Below, in pieces: positions 36,301-49,461 of a stretch of 64,000 nt of DNA. The stretch lies in the NCBI RefSeq assembly GCF_041146395.1, contig NC_090997.1, positions 31,785,501 through 31,849,500 of the forward strand. Reading direction: 5' to 3'. Below the pieces are notes generated by a model. The model was not told the DNA's origin, searched no databases, and worked only from the letters and a program-made list of their open reading frames with translations. The translations under genes and the position numbers were made by a program. The DNA is from Eulemur rufifrons (taxonomy: Eukaryota > Chordata > Mammalia > Primates > Lemuridae). Within the stretch, counting starts at the first letter, position 1. Each line of letters opens with the position of its first letter.

Positions 36301-37131
36301 TGAGCAGAAAACAGTTTTTCCTACTATATACTCTCACAACACAAAATACTTCTGTGACCAAATGCATGGAAGTTTTTTCCCCCACACACCAAGCAAGCAA
36401 TCAATTCTGCAACAGACACCAGCTGGGTGTCCTCTGATTCAACTCAATTCTGACACTGTCTACCCAGAGGTAGCATCAGGTCCCACAGGTTGATGGCTCA
36501 GTCTCACAAGACTGCCCCCCCCACTCTAAATGCCAACCATAAGCTCCAGTTGTTTTACCTGGGCTTCTGACAACCAGCTATAAATTGAGGTTCCCACCAC
36601 CCCGTCCTTGGTTTTGAATGATTTGCTGGAGCAGCTCACAGAACTCAGCTAAATATGTCTACCCGTTTATTATAAAGGATATTACAAAGGATACAAATGA
36701 AGAGCTGCACAGGGCAAGGTATAGAGGAAGGGGTGCAGAGCTTCCATGCCCTCTCTGGGTGCACCACCCTCCAGGTACCTCCACACGTTCAGCTATCTGG
36801 AACCTCTCCAAACCCAGTCCTTTTGGGTTTTTATAGAATCTTCACCATGTAAACATGATTGATAAAATCATTGGTGACCAACTTTAACCTTCAGCTCCTC
36901 ACTCCTCCCCAGAGGTTGGGGGCTGGGGCTGAAAAGTCCCAACCCTCTAATCCAGCCTGGGAATTTCTTTTAACCAGCCCTTTTCTGAGGTCACCCAAGG
37001 ACCCCCAGCCACCAGTCAACTCATTAGCATACAAAAAGACACTTTTTTCACTTTGGAGATTCCAAGGATTTTAGGAATTGTATGCCAGGAAACTGGGATT
37101 GAAGACCAAATATATACTTTACAATATCACA
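36301..37131. mobile_element. LTR-type repeat, copy 1
   Basis: About 0.83 kb that aligns along its whole length with 49462-50383: 'tataaattgaggttccca', 'gctcacagaactcag', 'ccttttgggtttttatagaa', 'aatatcaca' at the end. It has no coding frame, and size and end bases are LTR-like; I cannot name the family or fix its orientation. Confidence 0.6.
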
Positions 37132-38721
37132 TGAGGTTTTAAAAATTTAATAAAATCAAGATTAAACTTACCAAACACTCCACAAATCTAGAAGATTGCT
37201 TAAGAAAAACATGATCTTGTCTATCCATCACACAGAATCACCAGATATGGATTAGGATAGAACTGTAGAAATAAGCCAAAGATTTTAGGATTGTAATAGA
37301 TTTACACTTGAGGCACTTTGGGGTAGACTGTTGTTTGAGGCTTCAAAATAAACAGGCACATCCACACAAGGGGACAGGATTCGAGATGTCCATTGCAGTG
37401 CTGTCTATAATGGGGAAAAGGCTGATTCAACCAAGTGCCTATCAGTGGGGCTGGGATAAGCCCTGGTACATCACTGCATCAGAATGCCAGCTAGCGGTTA
37501 CAATGAAGGAACTAGATCACGCAATAGGGATGCATACTAAAAACAACACTGAGTGAAAAAAGCAAGTCACAGAATGTTATATACAAAATAAAATATTTAT
37601 GGAATTTGCTTTAAATGTTCAAAATAATATCTTGTTTATGATTCCACATATGCAGTAAAAGTACAAAAATAAGACCGAACAGATAAATGCTGAATTCATG
37701 AGAATGGCTCCCTCTGGGGCAGGAATAGAGTGGAAATGAGAGGGGATTCCTTCTTTGACTATAAATATTTTTATTTCTTTCATTTTGGGTGCCTGGTACA
37801 TGAAGACTTGGTGTATTCTACTTTATGTTTCCTGTATTTATTTTTTTTTTAAGTAAAAAAAATGGACAGATAGGCAAGAAAGATATATGCCCAGAAATAT
37901 AGACAATGGGAAACATCGTCTTGAAAAAATACTCTTGAGGTTGGGGAAGAAAATCAGCATTACCTGTCTTCTGGCGGCTACATTTAATTTAAGAATCGTG
38001 TGGTTATTCAGGGGTCTGGGTAAACACTAAAAGGAAATACAACGCTGGGACTCTCTGAAATCTGATAAGTGATATAAGTCCTTTCCACAGATTTATCTCT
38101 CAAATTGCATTTTCTGAAAATGCTCTTTGTATGTCACATACAAATCCCTCTTCAAGATTTTTGACCAGAGCATCTTAGATATTTCTGAGCTGCTGCTGTC
38201 ACCACATCTACAAGAATGCCTTCTTTGTCCAAGCCGATCATCTAAGCGGCAATATAAATGCTGGAAACAGCTGACAGACTCTTTCCTCTTCACATGACTA
38301 TTGACTCCCCCCGCCCAGAAAAAGAAAGAAAGAAGTGTCTGAAATGAAATGAGTCTAGATTATTGTGTCAGTTAAATAATCTGATGTCTTTGGGATCACA
38401 AAAATTTATATTTTTTGGTATACCAGAACAAGATTATAATTTTTTTCTTCTCTAGATGTTCTTGCCTTGAAAAATAATTAATTTTGTTTCCCATTAGTTT
38501 TAAATATCATAAGGAAATATTATGGATTTCTCAGACATAAAAGCATTGTGAAGTGCTGAAAAACATATTATTATGCATATAGCCTAACTAGATTCAGAAC
38601 TCAGAACTGTCTCTTGGATGCTAGTCGATAAATTCCATGGTTAGGAGGAGAACAAGCACTCGTTCTGCATCTGACAGTCACGACAGTACTCTAACCTCCT
38701 CTCTTTGCTTTTCCTTGAAAG

Positions 38722-38784
38722 GGTGAAACTGGACTACCAGGGTTTCCGGGGTCTGTTGGTACTAAAGGACAAAAAGGAGAACCT
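38722..38784 (+). CDS. COL19A1: COL19A1 exon D: COL4 helix (21 aa)
   Basis: A 63-nt exon with seven perfect Gly-X-Y triplets, from GETGLPGFPG to GTKGQKGEP; acceptor CCTTGAAAG, donor GTAAGT at 38785. The Lys residues in Y position (GTK, GQK) are candidate hydroxylysine and glycosylation sites. By recall, human has P where this sequence has T in the fifth triplet. Confidence 0.95.
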
Positions 38785-38931
38785 GTAAGTACTTTAGCTC
38801 TGAGGGCGGAGGAAGAATATCCAGAAAGTTGGATTAAAATATTTTTTTCAAATCAGCCCCAATTCCATGTACCTTGGTTGACCCTGTCATGATGATTAAT
38901 AGATCAGATCTTTAAGCAAGTCTAAGCTATG

Positions 38932-39125
38932 CCGGGCACTAAGTCCTTTACATGTAATTTATTCATTTAATCCATTAAAAAACTTCTATGATGTAGGCTA
39001 TTATCACCCCCGTTTTTCAGATGAGGAAAGTGAGGCACAGAAAGGTTAAGTAACTTGCCCAAGGTCACACAGCTAATAAATATTGGAGCCATGAATTTGT
39101 CCCTAAGTGGGCTGATTCTAGAACC
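38932..39125 (-). mobile_element. MIR SINE, antisense
   Basis: A well-preserved antisense MIR: 'gaaaggttaagtaacttgcc', 'caaggtcacacagctaataa'. Confidence 0.9.
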
Positions 39126-40185
39126 CAAGGTTTAAAATCACTAAGCTTCCCTGTTTAAATACTATAACTAAAATCAATAATAAAATCAAAGGGCTGGTAC
39201 TAATTTATTCAAAAAATTAGAAACATCTATCTGCTCAAACAACTGCTCTCAGTATTCTTTCTGAAGTTATTTTTCTTTCTTGTTTCTTGTAAGATCAAAG
39301 TGTCTTTCCAAGCCACTATTCAATATTACTGTGGCCGGTTTCTTTTAAAACTTCGTTCTTTTAGTAGGGAGAAAAAACCCTGTAGTATCATTTATATTCA
39401 GATAGGACTACCTAAAGAAATCATAGAAAGCCTGGATACAAAAAAGATGACTATTTTTTTAATGCTGCTAAAAAAATAAAAATCAGCAGCCTTCAAGTAT
39501 CAGCAAGAATCAGGCTTAACACATGTTTTATCTTTATTTTTAAAAAATACATCTTTTAAAATCACTTTTACCCCTTTCCTTGCCAGAGTGAATGAGGTAT
39601 ACTTGTTTACCAGGGGATAAAGAATGAAGAGGTCACTAAAATGCCTGTATGAGAAACATTATAATATTAAAAGTAATGTTACAAAGCCAAATTTTCTCTG
39701 TACTTCAGCTTTAAAAAATTAGGCACCTTTAGTAATGACAGTAAGACTTTCAGGCAACTTTAGAATCAGTGCTGTGGCCTGTGTACCCCAGTTCTCCTAC
39801 CTTCAGGAATCATGCTTGCCCTTAATATGCAGTCTAAGCTCCCTGTGCAACTATGGGATTTAGCAATGTTTAATGTGGTTCCCCAGCTGCATATTCCCAG
39901 GCATGTCTGGGAAATCCCATATGCCCCACAAATGCAGCCTGGTGGCTGCTGCCCCTTCCACCTGCCAACTCACTCCTGATGCTCCACACCTGGACGTTCC
40001 TCTGACCATCTCTAAACTGATTCTCTAGGTCTCCATCGTCTCCCCTCCAAGCCTGAACACTGACATCCACCTTCTCTTAATTTCCATGTGACACACGGAG
40101 GACCCTGCAGTGAGATTTATTAAATTCCCCTGGAAAAGCAAGGAACTATAGAGCAGAAAGGAGAAACTTTCGATGGGAAAGCAAT

Positions 40186-40322
40186 GCTTATCAAATGTGC
40201 ATGTGCACTGGAATTCTGCTGATTCTAATTCAGTAGGTTTGGGGTGGGGCCTGAGAGTCTGCGTTTCTCACAAGCTCCTAGGTGACACTGGTGCTGTTCT
40301 TCCATGGACCATGCTTTAAGTG
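40186..40322 (+). mobile_element. MER5A-like hAT fossil
   Basis: 'ttctaattcagtaggtttgg', 'ggtggggcctgagagtctgc' and 'ctcctaggtgacactggtgc' match the middle and 3' part of MER5A. Confidence 0.8.
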
Positions 40323-41236
40323 GCAAGGATAGTTCCTGGAGTGATAGACCTTTCCCTCCCTAGGGGATTCCCTCTGGCTTTCTCTCCTTCCACCAACATT
40401 TAGGGGCAACCCATCTACCACACTGGGGCTGCCTATAGCCTGGCCTTTAGATTCCAGAAGAAACAAGCTTCTTTTCCTCCTAACTCTTCCTTGCCCTCTT
40501 CTCCCTCAATTATCCCACCTTCCCCACACATCTTTGTCTGTCTACCTTCCCCATTCCCACATTTAAAAAACACAAATTTTACATTATTATGCAGAGCAGA
40601 TTAGCTCTTTGTGGTCTCAACCTTTCTATTCCAGAACAGGATCTAGACTTGACTTCACTAATAACAAGAAGGCCCAGCAGAAGAGTAGCCTTCATCCGAA
40701 GTTGAATTCTGAACCACCAATCCTGAATGGCAACTTTAAAATGACAATTTGTCCCCCACTTCTGGACATTCAGAGTATGGCTAGATTTTTAACATATCAA
40801 AGCTAAAATATACCTGAGAGATCATCTAGTTAAACCCCAGGATTTTATAGATAAGGAAAGGGAGGCTCTGAAAGTTTGACTTCCCCCAGATAGTAGCCAC
40901 TGCAGCTAGGACTAACAGCCTGGACAGCCACGCTCATGGTTGTTTTTGTTTTGCTTTGTATTGTTTTGTTTTTATAACCAATTACGTTAGTCAATGTGGC
41001 TTTCACGCTTGACAATGTCTCTAAATAAGCAATGACATGAGCAGCGTGACATAAGCAGTAATATGAGTAATGTGGCCCATTGCTCCTATCTAGTTAGCAT
41101 CATCTCCTATCTTAAAAGATAGGTTTTTTAAGAATGAAGACTGAAAAGCCAGAATATGAAGCCCTGATCTAATGTATAGAAATTAACCAATAATATTAAT
41201 AGAAGATGTAGTGATGTTGGATAGATATGGGGTATA

Positions 41237-41541
41237 CAGCTGTCCTTCAGTATTCGTGGGGAATTGGTTCCAGTACTTCTGCAGACACTCAAGTCCTGTA
41301 TATAAAATGATATAATATTTTCATATAACCTATACACATCCTCCTCTACACTTTAATTCATCTCTAGATTACTTACAATACCTATTACCATGTGCATGAT
41401 ACTATGTAAATAGTTGTTATACTATTGTTTTTTAAATTTGTATTATTTTTTATCATTGAATTGTTGTATTTTCCCAAATATTTTTTATCCTGGGTTAGTC
41501 AAATCCATGGATGCAGAACTTGCAGATACGGGCAGCAGCTG
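41237..41541. mobile_element. Tigger-family DNA transposon fossil (MITE)
   Basis: It begins CAGCTGTCCTTCAGTATTCG after a TA and ends with 'gatacgggcagcagctg', so CAGCTG stands inverted at both ends. The inside ('tatataaaatgatataatat', 'catctctagattacttacaa') follows short Tigger-derived elements. No transposase frame. Confidence 0.75.
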
Positions 41542-42186
41542 TGTTAAGCAGAATAGGCTAAGTTATACTGAGCGAAACTAACCCTAAAACTTCTGTGATG
41601 TAGCACAAGAAAGATTCTCTCTTTCCGGTGCTGCATGCCTGGCGTGGTTCATTTGGGAGGGGTGGCTTGTTCTGCTCCACACTATGCTCAGTTACCAGGC
41701 TTGTGACCTTCACAGAGCTACGCCCTCTGGTATCCACGCCCGTCTCAGTCACCACTGCAGGGGAAGAGGGACTGGGGAACCATCAATGGGCTTTTCACTT
41801 GCTCAGCCTGCAAGTAACATTTGTAACTTCTGCTTACGTGTCACTGCCAGAACTAGCTACATGGCCCCACATAACGGCAAGGAGCTGCGAAATGTGGGAG
41901 AAAAGGGGAGCCCCATAGCCCACATAGGGTACGAGGTGAAAAGCAGAGGCTCTTTTAGTTGCTTATCTCCCGTGAGTGATTTATTCAGGAGAATAATTGC
42001 AGTCCCTAAGAGGACTTTTGAGAGTGGTAATATCTATCATAATTGTTCCCACACTTCCTCCAGATTTTCACATGCAAAAGAAAAAATTTTAAAAAATTTA
42101 TGGTTTCCATCTTATTGGTAATGCACTCAGTTCAAATAATAAATAAATAAAATTATAAATCAAATCAGACAGACTAAATAAACAAA

Positions 42187-42435
42187 GCCTGGGATTGAGA
42201 TCAGGCTGCCTGAGTTTAAATTCTGAACCACTTCTCACTGGCTATGTGACCTTGGGGAAATTATATAACTTCTCTATCCTCCAGTTTCCTCATCAGTACA
42301 TGAGTATACTATTAATAATTGTACCTACCCCACTGGGACATGAGAATGAACTATGTTAATGTATCTATATAAAGTGATTAGGATAGTACCTGATACCTTG
42401 TAAGAATTCAATAAGTGTCAGCTATTATTATTATA
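42187..42435 (+). mobile_element. MIR SINE, sense
   Basis: 'ctggctatgtgaccttgggg', 'cctccagtttcctcatcagt' and 'gtacctgataccttgtaaga' cover most of a MIR. Confidence 0.85.
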
Positions 42436-42649
42436 TCTGCATGACTTTACATTCTCTAATTTGATAAACTTGGATGGGGTCCCAACAATGGAAAGGTCTA
42501 TGTGAGACACCAGAGATGCTATGATAGGCAAGATGTGTTATATTCCTACACTCAGAGTTTCTAGCCAAGATATACAAGGAAATATAAAGTGGGATGAATG
42601 CTATCCTAGGAAAATGGAAGGAGCTATGACAAATCAGAGTTACTGAACT

Positions 42650-42745
42650 TTCTTGAGTCTCTTTCCTCATCCTTAAAATGGAACAGTAATAGCTTTTGCA
42701 CAGCACTGCTGTGAGATTAAATGAGATCATGTGCATGTGACTTCG
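42650..42745 (+). mobile_element. MIR fragment, sense
   Basis: 'ttgagtctctttcctcatcc', 'ttaaaatggaacagtaatag' and 'gctgtgagattaaatgagat' match the MIR 3' half only. Confidence 0.6.
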
Positions 42746-42805
42746 AGGACAGAAGCTGCAATAGTAAGACAAAGCCTGTGTGGGCATGTTTGTGGGCATG
42801 TGTGT

Positions 42806-42836
42806 CTGTATGTGTCTGTCTGTCTGTCTGTCTGTG
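42806..42836. repeat. (TCTG)n microsatellite
   Basis: TGTCTGTCTGTCTGTCTGTC, a tetranucleotide run of about five units next to GT-rich text. Confidence 0.85.
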
Positions 42837-43471
42837 TTAAGCCTGGCTTATGGTAATAGTAACACAGTGGCAACGAGGAGAGTGTTGGTCAGTAAGAGGT
42901 TGCCCTCTCAAAGCTTCCATCTCTCCCCAGGACCTTCATACCTAAAACAACAAGAACTATTTATCAATTCCACACACTTGTACAGTACTGTTATTCTCCC
43001 AGTATTTAACCCCTTCAAGTCACTTTCATTAACATTTAAAAAGTATTTCAAAAATAATGATTTTCTATGTTCGAGCATACAATTACCCAACTGGAAGAAT
43101 TCAAATGACTGTCTTTCCATTGAACACCTGGTTGCTGCTACACCCGTTCTGACCCCCATCATAGGTGTGTGTGATCATCTTCTATGTGAAGCAGGCAATA
43201 GACAGCTTTGGCCCTGGGCAGGATTTGAAGGGGATTCTCTAAATAGTATTAGAATGATTGACTCATTGTCATTTGGGAATATGAAAGAGTTTTAAAATTA
43301 ATTCTCATATGCTTCCTTTAAGTGGCAAAGGCAGATTGTGTGATGGGTCATTTTAGAGGCTTGTTTACAATGGAGGTCTGAGTTTGACCTGCAGGATTTA
43401 TCCACACCCAAATATGGAGAGTTTATGTCTCAAAGTGTTTATAATTGATTGTTTTCTACCCATTTTCCTAG

Positions 43472-43507
43472 GGGGAACCTTTTACAAAAGGTGAAAAGGG
43501 AGATAGA
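43472..43507 (+). CDS. COL19A1: COL19A1 exon E: COL4 helix (12 aa)
   Basis: A 36-nt exon reading GEPFTKGEKGDR; acceptor TTTCCTAG, donor GTAAGT at 43508. It has four triplets, with an uncommon Phe-Thr-containing start (GEP FTK GEK GDR): the second triplet lacks Gly, so this is a true helix imperfection. The human peptide, as I recall it, is identical, so the imperfection is a conserved feature and not a sequencing error. Confidence 0.92.
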
Positions 43508-44624
<1,117 letters not shown>

Positions 44625-44660
44625 GGAGAACCTGGGATGATAGGATCACAAGGAACAAAG
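44625..44660 (+). CDS. COL19A1: COL19A1 exon F: COL4 helix (12 aa)
   Basis: A 36-nt exon reading GEPGMIGSQGTK, four perfect triplets; acceptor TTTACAG, donor GTAATC at 44661. It is followed by an intron of only 94 nt. Confidence 0.94.
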
Positions 44661-44754
44661 GTAATCTCCTGGCATTCTTCAATTGCATCTCCAATTTAAT
44701 GAGATTATGAAAATTAAAGTAACATTTAACTCTCCCTCTCATCCATACGTTTAG

Positions 44755-44808
44755 GGTGAACCTGGAGATCCTGGTCCCCCTGGCTTAATAGGAAGCCCAG
44801 GACTAAAG
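44755..44808 (+). CDS. COL19A1: COL19A1 exon G: COL4 helix (18 aa)
   Basis: A 54-nt exon reading GEPGDPGPPGLIGSPGLK; acceptor GTTTAG, donor GTATAT at 44809. By recall, the peptide is identical to human. Confidence 0.95.
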
Positions 44809-45484
44809 GTATATAAAAAATAACTAAGATAAATTAGGAAATAATTGGGGCATCATTGTCATTCTGTGTAAAACAAGGTGCTTCAGTATGTCACTCACTT
44901 TCTTCACAAGAAGAAAGGACTTTATCCTGTTTCCATGGTGATTTTCCCCTATTGGCTATATTTATTACACACATAGTAACTGTGCCTTTTGGTTCACAAT
45001 AGGATTTTTAAACCCTTTTTCGGGTATAGTCACAATAACATCCCTAAAAGCTTTAAGAATAAACAATGTGAGCTGAATTTATGATCCTGAGCTGTATTCT
45101 TAAAAGGAACAGGATTCGAGATTCAGTTTCTAAACCAAAATTATTCAACCCTGAGACACTTGAGTTTCCTACGTGGGATTCTGCAGGAGTGTCCCAAGAA
45201 AGAGCAGCTTTGGGGAAGTGCGGGAGAGATTAATGTGGGTGCTCCTGGCCTGTGGGTAAGGCAAGTTATCCAGTTATTACCTGCTGCGGAGAACAGATCC
45301 ATTAAATAAAAACATCTGGAAACCATCTTGCTAAGCCCGGAGCACATTGCAGTATTATACAGAGAAACTGGGATGGTGGAAAGTCCGTCTTTCTACAGAT
45401 AAAGGTCACACCATGTTTTACAAATATTCAGGTACAATCTATTTTTTTTAGCAAAGTTAAAGTGCACACCACCTTTTATTTTAG
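44809..45484 (+). other. COL19A1: 676-nt intron between exons G and H
   Basis: Unique-looking intronic sequence; no repeat or gene recognised. Confidence 0.8.
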
Positions 45485-45538
45485 GGTCAGCAAGGACCTG
45501 CAGGCTCCATGGGCCCCAGAGGACCACCAGGAGATGTT
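45485..45538 (+). CDS. COL19A1: COL19A1 exon H: COL4 helix (18 aa)
   Basis: A 54-nt exon reading GQQGPAGSMGPRGPPGDV, six perfect triplets; acceptor TTTTAG, donor GTATGT at 45539. GPR-GPP is a stabilising Arg/Pro segment. Confidence 0.95.
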
Positions 45539-46928
45539 GTATGTATAATGACTTTGATATTTTAAATGAAATTAAGACCATTTTTTAAAGAACTGTCAAC
45601 ACCTGTTTAAGTGACTGAGTTATGTCACATAAAGACATGGGTCATGTCCACCACCAAAACTAATCGTACCTAAGGTCAGGGGCTATCGGGTAGACTATTC
45701 CCTTCGTATATTCATGTGAGGTTCTTTTGAGCACCATTAGCCTAATAAAACTGGTCTTTGGAACTCAAATGAACTAATGATCATTTTGGACATGCTTTCA
45801 GTGGTGTACCAGCAGTAGAGGAGATTGGAAATGTCAAATAAGGAAAACCAAGAGAGAAAGCAAGCATTTCCAATATGCACGGATTTTGGTACAAATATCC
45901 ATCTAAGAAAGACACTTCCAAAGCTTCTATTGTTTTCTAGCAAGAGCCCTCCAAAAAAAAGATCCACAGGCTGCATTATAACCTAGCTTTAGTGGACTCT
46001 CTCTCCCTCTCTCTCTGTCACACACACACTTTCTCACACCCTTTAAATGCACTTTTCTGTACATTATCCAGGTCAGCTTTCTGTCCGTTGGAGAACCTTC
46101 CCATCCTTCTGACAACTTGGGAGGTTCATCAGTTCATCAGTTCATCAGTTCACACTTGAGCAACACGAGAAAATCTTTGGCCATAACTTCTTGGAGACTG
46201 ATCACTCTCTGACCACAATTAGATTTTCCTTCAGGCAGTTTTTAGAATCTCTCCTTTTTTCAAGCCCCGCCCGAGAGCAGCCCCTTGACCTCTTGCTTTA
46301 TTCTCCTTGCTCACTGCCAGGGCCTCCAGGGGTCCGTTGTTCAGCAAGCATATTCTGTTTGGTGCTTTGAACATCCGTTTATAGAGCAAAGCTTTTCATC
46401 ACTCCGCTAAGTCAATTACTGGACCACTACAAGTGTAACAAGCATAGAGATCTTATGAAAAGAGAGAAAATCCTAGTGGCACAGGTGGAGCCATAAGATG
46501 CTCAAAAACTGAGATTAAGTAATAATGGCTGGAGCTAAAAACAATGAAATAAAACAAAATAAAAGAGGAAAGAGCTACTGTTTCCAAAACATAGTAAAAG
46601 CATATTTTCTTAGTTGCCCTGTTGTCCTGAATCATGATTCGATGCTACCAACCACCATCCTTCTTCCATTTCTGGGCAATGGTACGTGTAAGACATTTGA
46701 TTCAATTCTCCTTTAGTTTCTTTCCCATTATATCCAGGTGGCTTCACGGGAAACAACAAGTCACGTATTTTCACTAATGTTTTTTCCTGTCTAAAAGGCC
46801 AAAATCAATCATCCTCTTGTAGGTTGTATGTTAAAATTCTGTTCTGTTGACCAAGATTCACAGATAGAAATGTTATCATAATAAGGGACGTTCTAATTGC
46901 TCTTTCCTGTTAATTCTGAATTTTCTAG
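45539..46928 (+). other. COL19A1: 1.4-kb intron between exons H and I
   Basis: It holds a CT/CA-rich stretch near 46005-46030 and an 8-nt tandem repeat at 46124-46153. No mobile element recognised. Confidence 0.8.
46124..46153. repeat. 8-nt tandem repeat GTTCATCA, about 3.75 units
   Basis: Three perfect GTTCATCA units and a partial fourth (GTTCAC). It is a short minisatellite-like tract inside unique intron. Confidence 0.9.
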
Positions 46929-46982
46929 GGATTGCCAGGAGAACATGGCATCCCAGGAAAACAAGGCATTAAAGGAGAAAAG
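46929..46982 (+). CDS. COL19A1: COL19A1 exon I: COL4 helix (18 aa)
   Basis: A 54-nt exon reading GLPGEHGIPGKQGIKGEK; acceptor TTTCTAG, donor GTATAG at 46983. GLPGEH resembles, but is not, the GxOGER-type integrin motif. By recall, identical to human. Confidence 0.95.
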
Positions 46983-47691
46983 GTATAGTTGACATTTGAC
47001 TCGCTTTGTATATTAAATAGGTAGGAGGAAGAGACAGAGGATCATAAGGGCATCAGGGGAGTGAAAGGACAGCAAAGGGCTTCTGAGATTGTGTGTGAAT
47101 CTGAGACATTCACACCAACCGCAGTGTGAATGGCACTCCCCGGAGTGGTGCATTGCTGCAGCCCTGGTCCTGACACAGAAGTGCCATGTGACAAAAACAA
47201 ACTAACTTAGAGATGAAGATGTCCAGGACTTGGAAAGTCTGTTTCAGGCTCAGCTACCAATGCTGGCACAGACCTAAGAAGTCTCTTAATATTTCAGGAC
47301 TTGCTTCTTAATGTCTCCATGAAAATACTATGTTAACATTCAACCATTATTGAGGAAAAACTTAAAGAACATATAAAGATTATCTAGAGAACTTCATGAA
47401 TAGATATGCCCTTTTGTGCATATATTTATACACATGCATATTTTTCATGATACTGATAAACTTATCGTGACATAACTTACTACAAAATCTAAATGCATGT
47501 AAGATAACTAGAACAGTGCCTGACATGAATTAGGCACTCAGGAAATATTATCGAGTGAGTGCGTGAGGAGTGAGTCAGTGAATGAATGAAGTTTAATCGG
47601 CTATGATGACAACTTAATGGAAACCGCTGTCTTTTCACTTCCCACTATGAATTTGAGGAACAAAATAAGAATCTTACCTTGTTTTCCTCAG
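46983..47691 (+). other. COL19A1: 709-nt intron between exons I and J
   Basis: Intronic sequence without a recognised repeat, apart from an L2/MIR-like tail near 47500-47590 ('gaacagtgcctgacatgaat'). Confidence 0.75.
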
Positions 47692-47781
47692 GGAGATCCA
47701 GGTGGGATTACAGGCCCGCCTGGGCTTCCAGGTCCCAAAGGTGAGGCTGGTCCCCCCGGGAAAAGCCTGCCAGGGGAACCG
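47692..47781 (+). CDS. COL19A1: COL19A1 exon J: COL4 helix with one imperfection (30 aa)
   Basis: A 90-nt exon; acceptor TTCCTCAG, donor GTAAGT at 47782. It opens GDPGGITGPPGLPGPKGEAG and closes with a Gly-Lys-Ser-Leu-Pro-Gly-Glu-Pro segment. GPPGKSLPGEP has a one-residue insertion that breaks the Gly-X-Y register near the end of the exon. By recall, human has the same break, and I in place of T at residue 7. Confidence 0.94.
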
Positions 47782-48532
47782 GTAAGTACCAGCCCTTTTA
47801 CTGATTTTTTTTTTTAAGTTCTTTAATTACTACCTGTGGGTTCCCAGTTTCAGATCATAAGTATAGGAATAAGTTTAAGTCTGCAAAAAAAGAAATATTC
47901 ATCTTATTCTTTAGACATACAACCTATTTGAAAGTTTGATGCAACAAGTGGACTTTGTTCTGAAGAAAATACACAGGCACACAATATTTGCATGTGATTT
48001 TGGAAGGGTCATGGGCCCCCAAATCCTATGCATGGATCCCTTAGGGATCTATGGACCGCAGTGAGGTATGCTGAGTTTAAGCCATCAGCCTTCCTAGGAC
48101 ACTGTCTTAAAACTAAAATTTCCCTTCCAGAGGCTCTGCAGGTATCACCATAGGCTGTCATTTGCAGAAAATGTCTTTGTGACCCAGACTGTTTCCAGGA
48201 CATAGAAAACTGAATCACTGGAAAATCTAAATAATGAATGTGTCTGTTTCATATGCATTTTTCCTCATCCCTTTGGAAATTTTTATGCTAATTAATAATA
48301 ATTCTCAATATCAGATGCCTCATTTTATAGATTAAAACCTTTTATATTTTAAAGCAACTATATAAAATCTGTAACTCATTGAAGTTTATATTCCCTGTTC
48401 CTTATTCTTTTACAGAAAAAGGTTTATTCAAGTAAGACGAAGAGCAATGAAACATATTTTTGAGCTATGACTTCTAAGATATTTTTAAACCTTCTAGAAA
48501 AAGAGATGTATTTACCTCTTTATTTTCTTTAG
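47782..48532 (+). other. COL19A1: 751-nt intron between exons J and K
   Basis: AT-rich unique sequence; nothing recognised. Confidence 0.8.
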
Positions 48533-48577
48533 GGATTAGATGGAAATCCTGGAGCACCCGGTCCACGAGGGCCAAAG
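48533..48577 (+). CDS. COL19A1: COL19A1 exon K: COL4 helix (15 aa)
   Basis: A 45-nt exon reading GLDGNPGAPGPRGPK; acceptor TCTTTAG, donor GTATAA at 48578. Five perfect triplets; followed by a 107-nt intron. Confidence 0.95.
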
Positions 48578-48684
48578 GTATAAAACTACTATAGTTCATT
48601 TTTAAGAATTCATAATTAACAAAAGATATCAGAAAAATTCATGTCTCTTGAGCCTCGCACTAACAGAAGCACTTCATTTCACAG

Positions 48685-48762
48685 GGTGAAAGAGGACTGC
48701 CAGGTGTTCATGGTTCCCCAGGTGACATAGGCCCACCAGGAATAGGAATTCCTGGCAGAACA
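48685..48762 (+). CDS. COL19A1: COL19A1 exon L: COL4 helix with one imperfection (26 aa)
   Basis: A 78-nt exon; acceptor TTTCACAG, donor GTAAGT at 48763. It starts GERGLPGVHGSPGDIG and ends GPPGIGIPGRT. The GIG step shortens one triplet to two residues, a typical FACIT-type imperfection. By recall, human has GPQ where this has GPP. Confidence 0.94.
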
Positions 48763-49461
48763 GTAAGTGAAATCCAATGAAGCCCTTAAAACCTTGTTGA
48801 CTCCAATATTGTGAAACAAAATCCAGTGACAAAGTTTAACGATGAGGAAAATAGAAACGTCTGAGGAAGGAGAAACTACAAATAAATGCTACCCAGAAAG
48901 GATTAATGGGCATTGAAATTATATCACTAAGCACAGAGAGAGCACTCACTGTTCATTGACTCACAGATGCTGGTCACACACACTGATCTTGGATTAGACA
49001 CAGTCATTTAACCCTTTATTCCTCTGCTCTATATATTAAAAAGCACAAATGTATGTTTGTAAGATAAGATGCCTAATATTAGATTATTGAAAATTACTGT
49101 TTATTTTTAATTGAAGTAAAGCAAGAAGTTAATAGCCACAGTGGATGAGGTATGTACAAGTGAAATGATACCAAAAAGCTATAAGTAATATCTTAAAGAA
49201 GAGAGAAGAGAAGGTGTTTTTAATGGTGAAAACAAATAATGGGCAGTTTTTACATTAATTTTTAGTATAAGGACAGAGCCTAGAACAATGTCTAATAATA
49301 ATGACCACTATATACACACTTGCTGACTAAATAATATTAACAAAATAGCAATAATAAAACATAAAACTTTGTATTTACTATGAAAAAAACATAAAAAACT
49401 TTGGAACAAGAGAACTTGAAATAGTTATTCTAATGACATAAATTGAGGAAAGTGGCCTGTG

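Larger units (their letters stand above)
32223..38721 (+). other. COL19A1: 6.5-kb intron between exons C and D
   Basis: It contains poly(A) tracts near 32866 and 33390, a MER5A-like fossil and a MIR side by side (34030-34420), an Alu fragment with a palindromic AT tail (35903-36060) and the first copy of the LTR-type repeat (36301-37131). Sequence at 34420-35900 and 37140-38700 shows nothing I can name. Confidence 0.8.
38785..43471 (+). other. COL19A1: 4.7-kb intron between exons D and E
   Basis: It contains a MIR (38932-39125), a MER5A-like fossil (40186-40322), a Tigger-like element (41237-41541), two more MIR pieces (42187-42435, 42650-42745) and a TCTG microsatellite. Segments 39130-40180 and 41550-42180 show nothing I can name. 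Confidence 0.8.

Noticed and set aside
41684..42121. 145-codon open frame on the + strand
   Set aside because: Overlaps another open frame, shows no family resemblance, and lies in an intron in a locally GC-richer patch.
42780..43295. 171-codon open frame on the + strand
   Set aside because: It begins in a TCTG/GT microsatellite, has no splice context and low-complexity start; taken as accidental.
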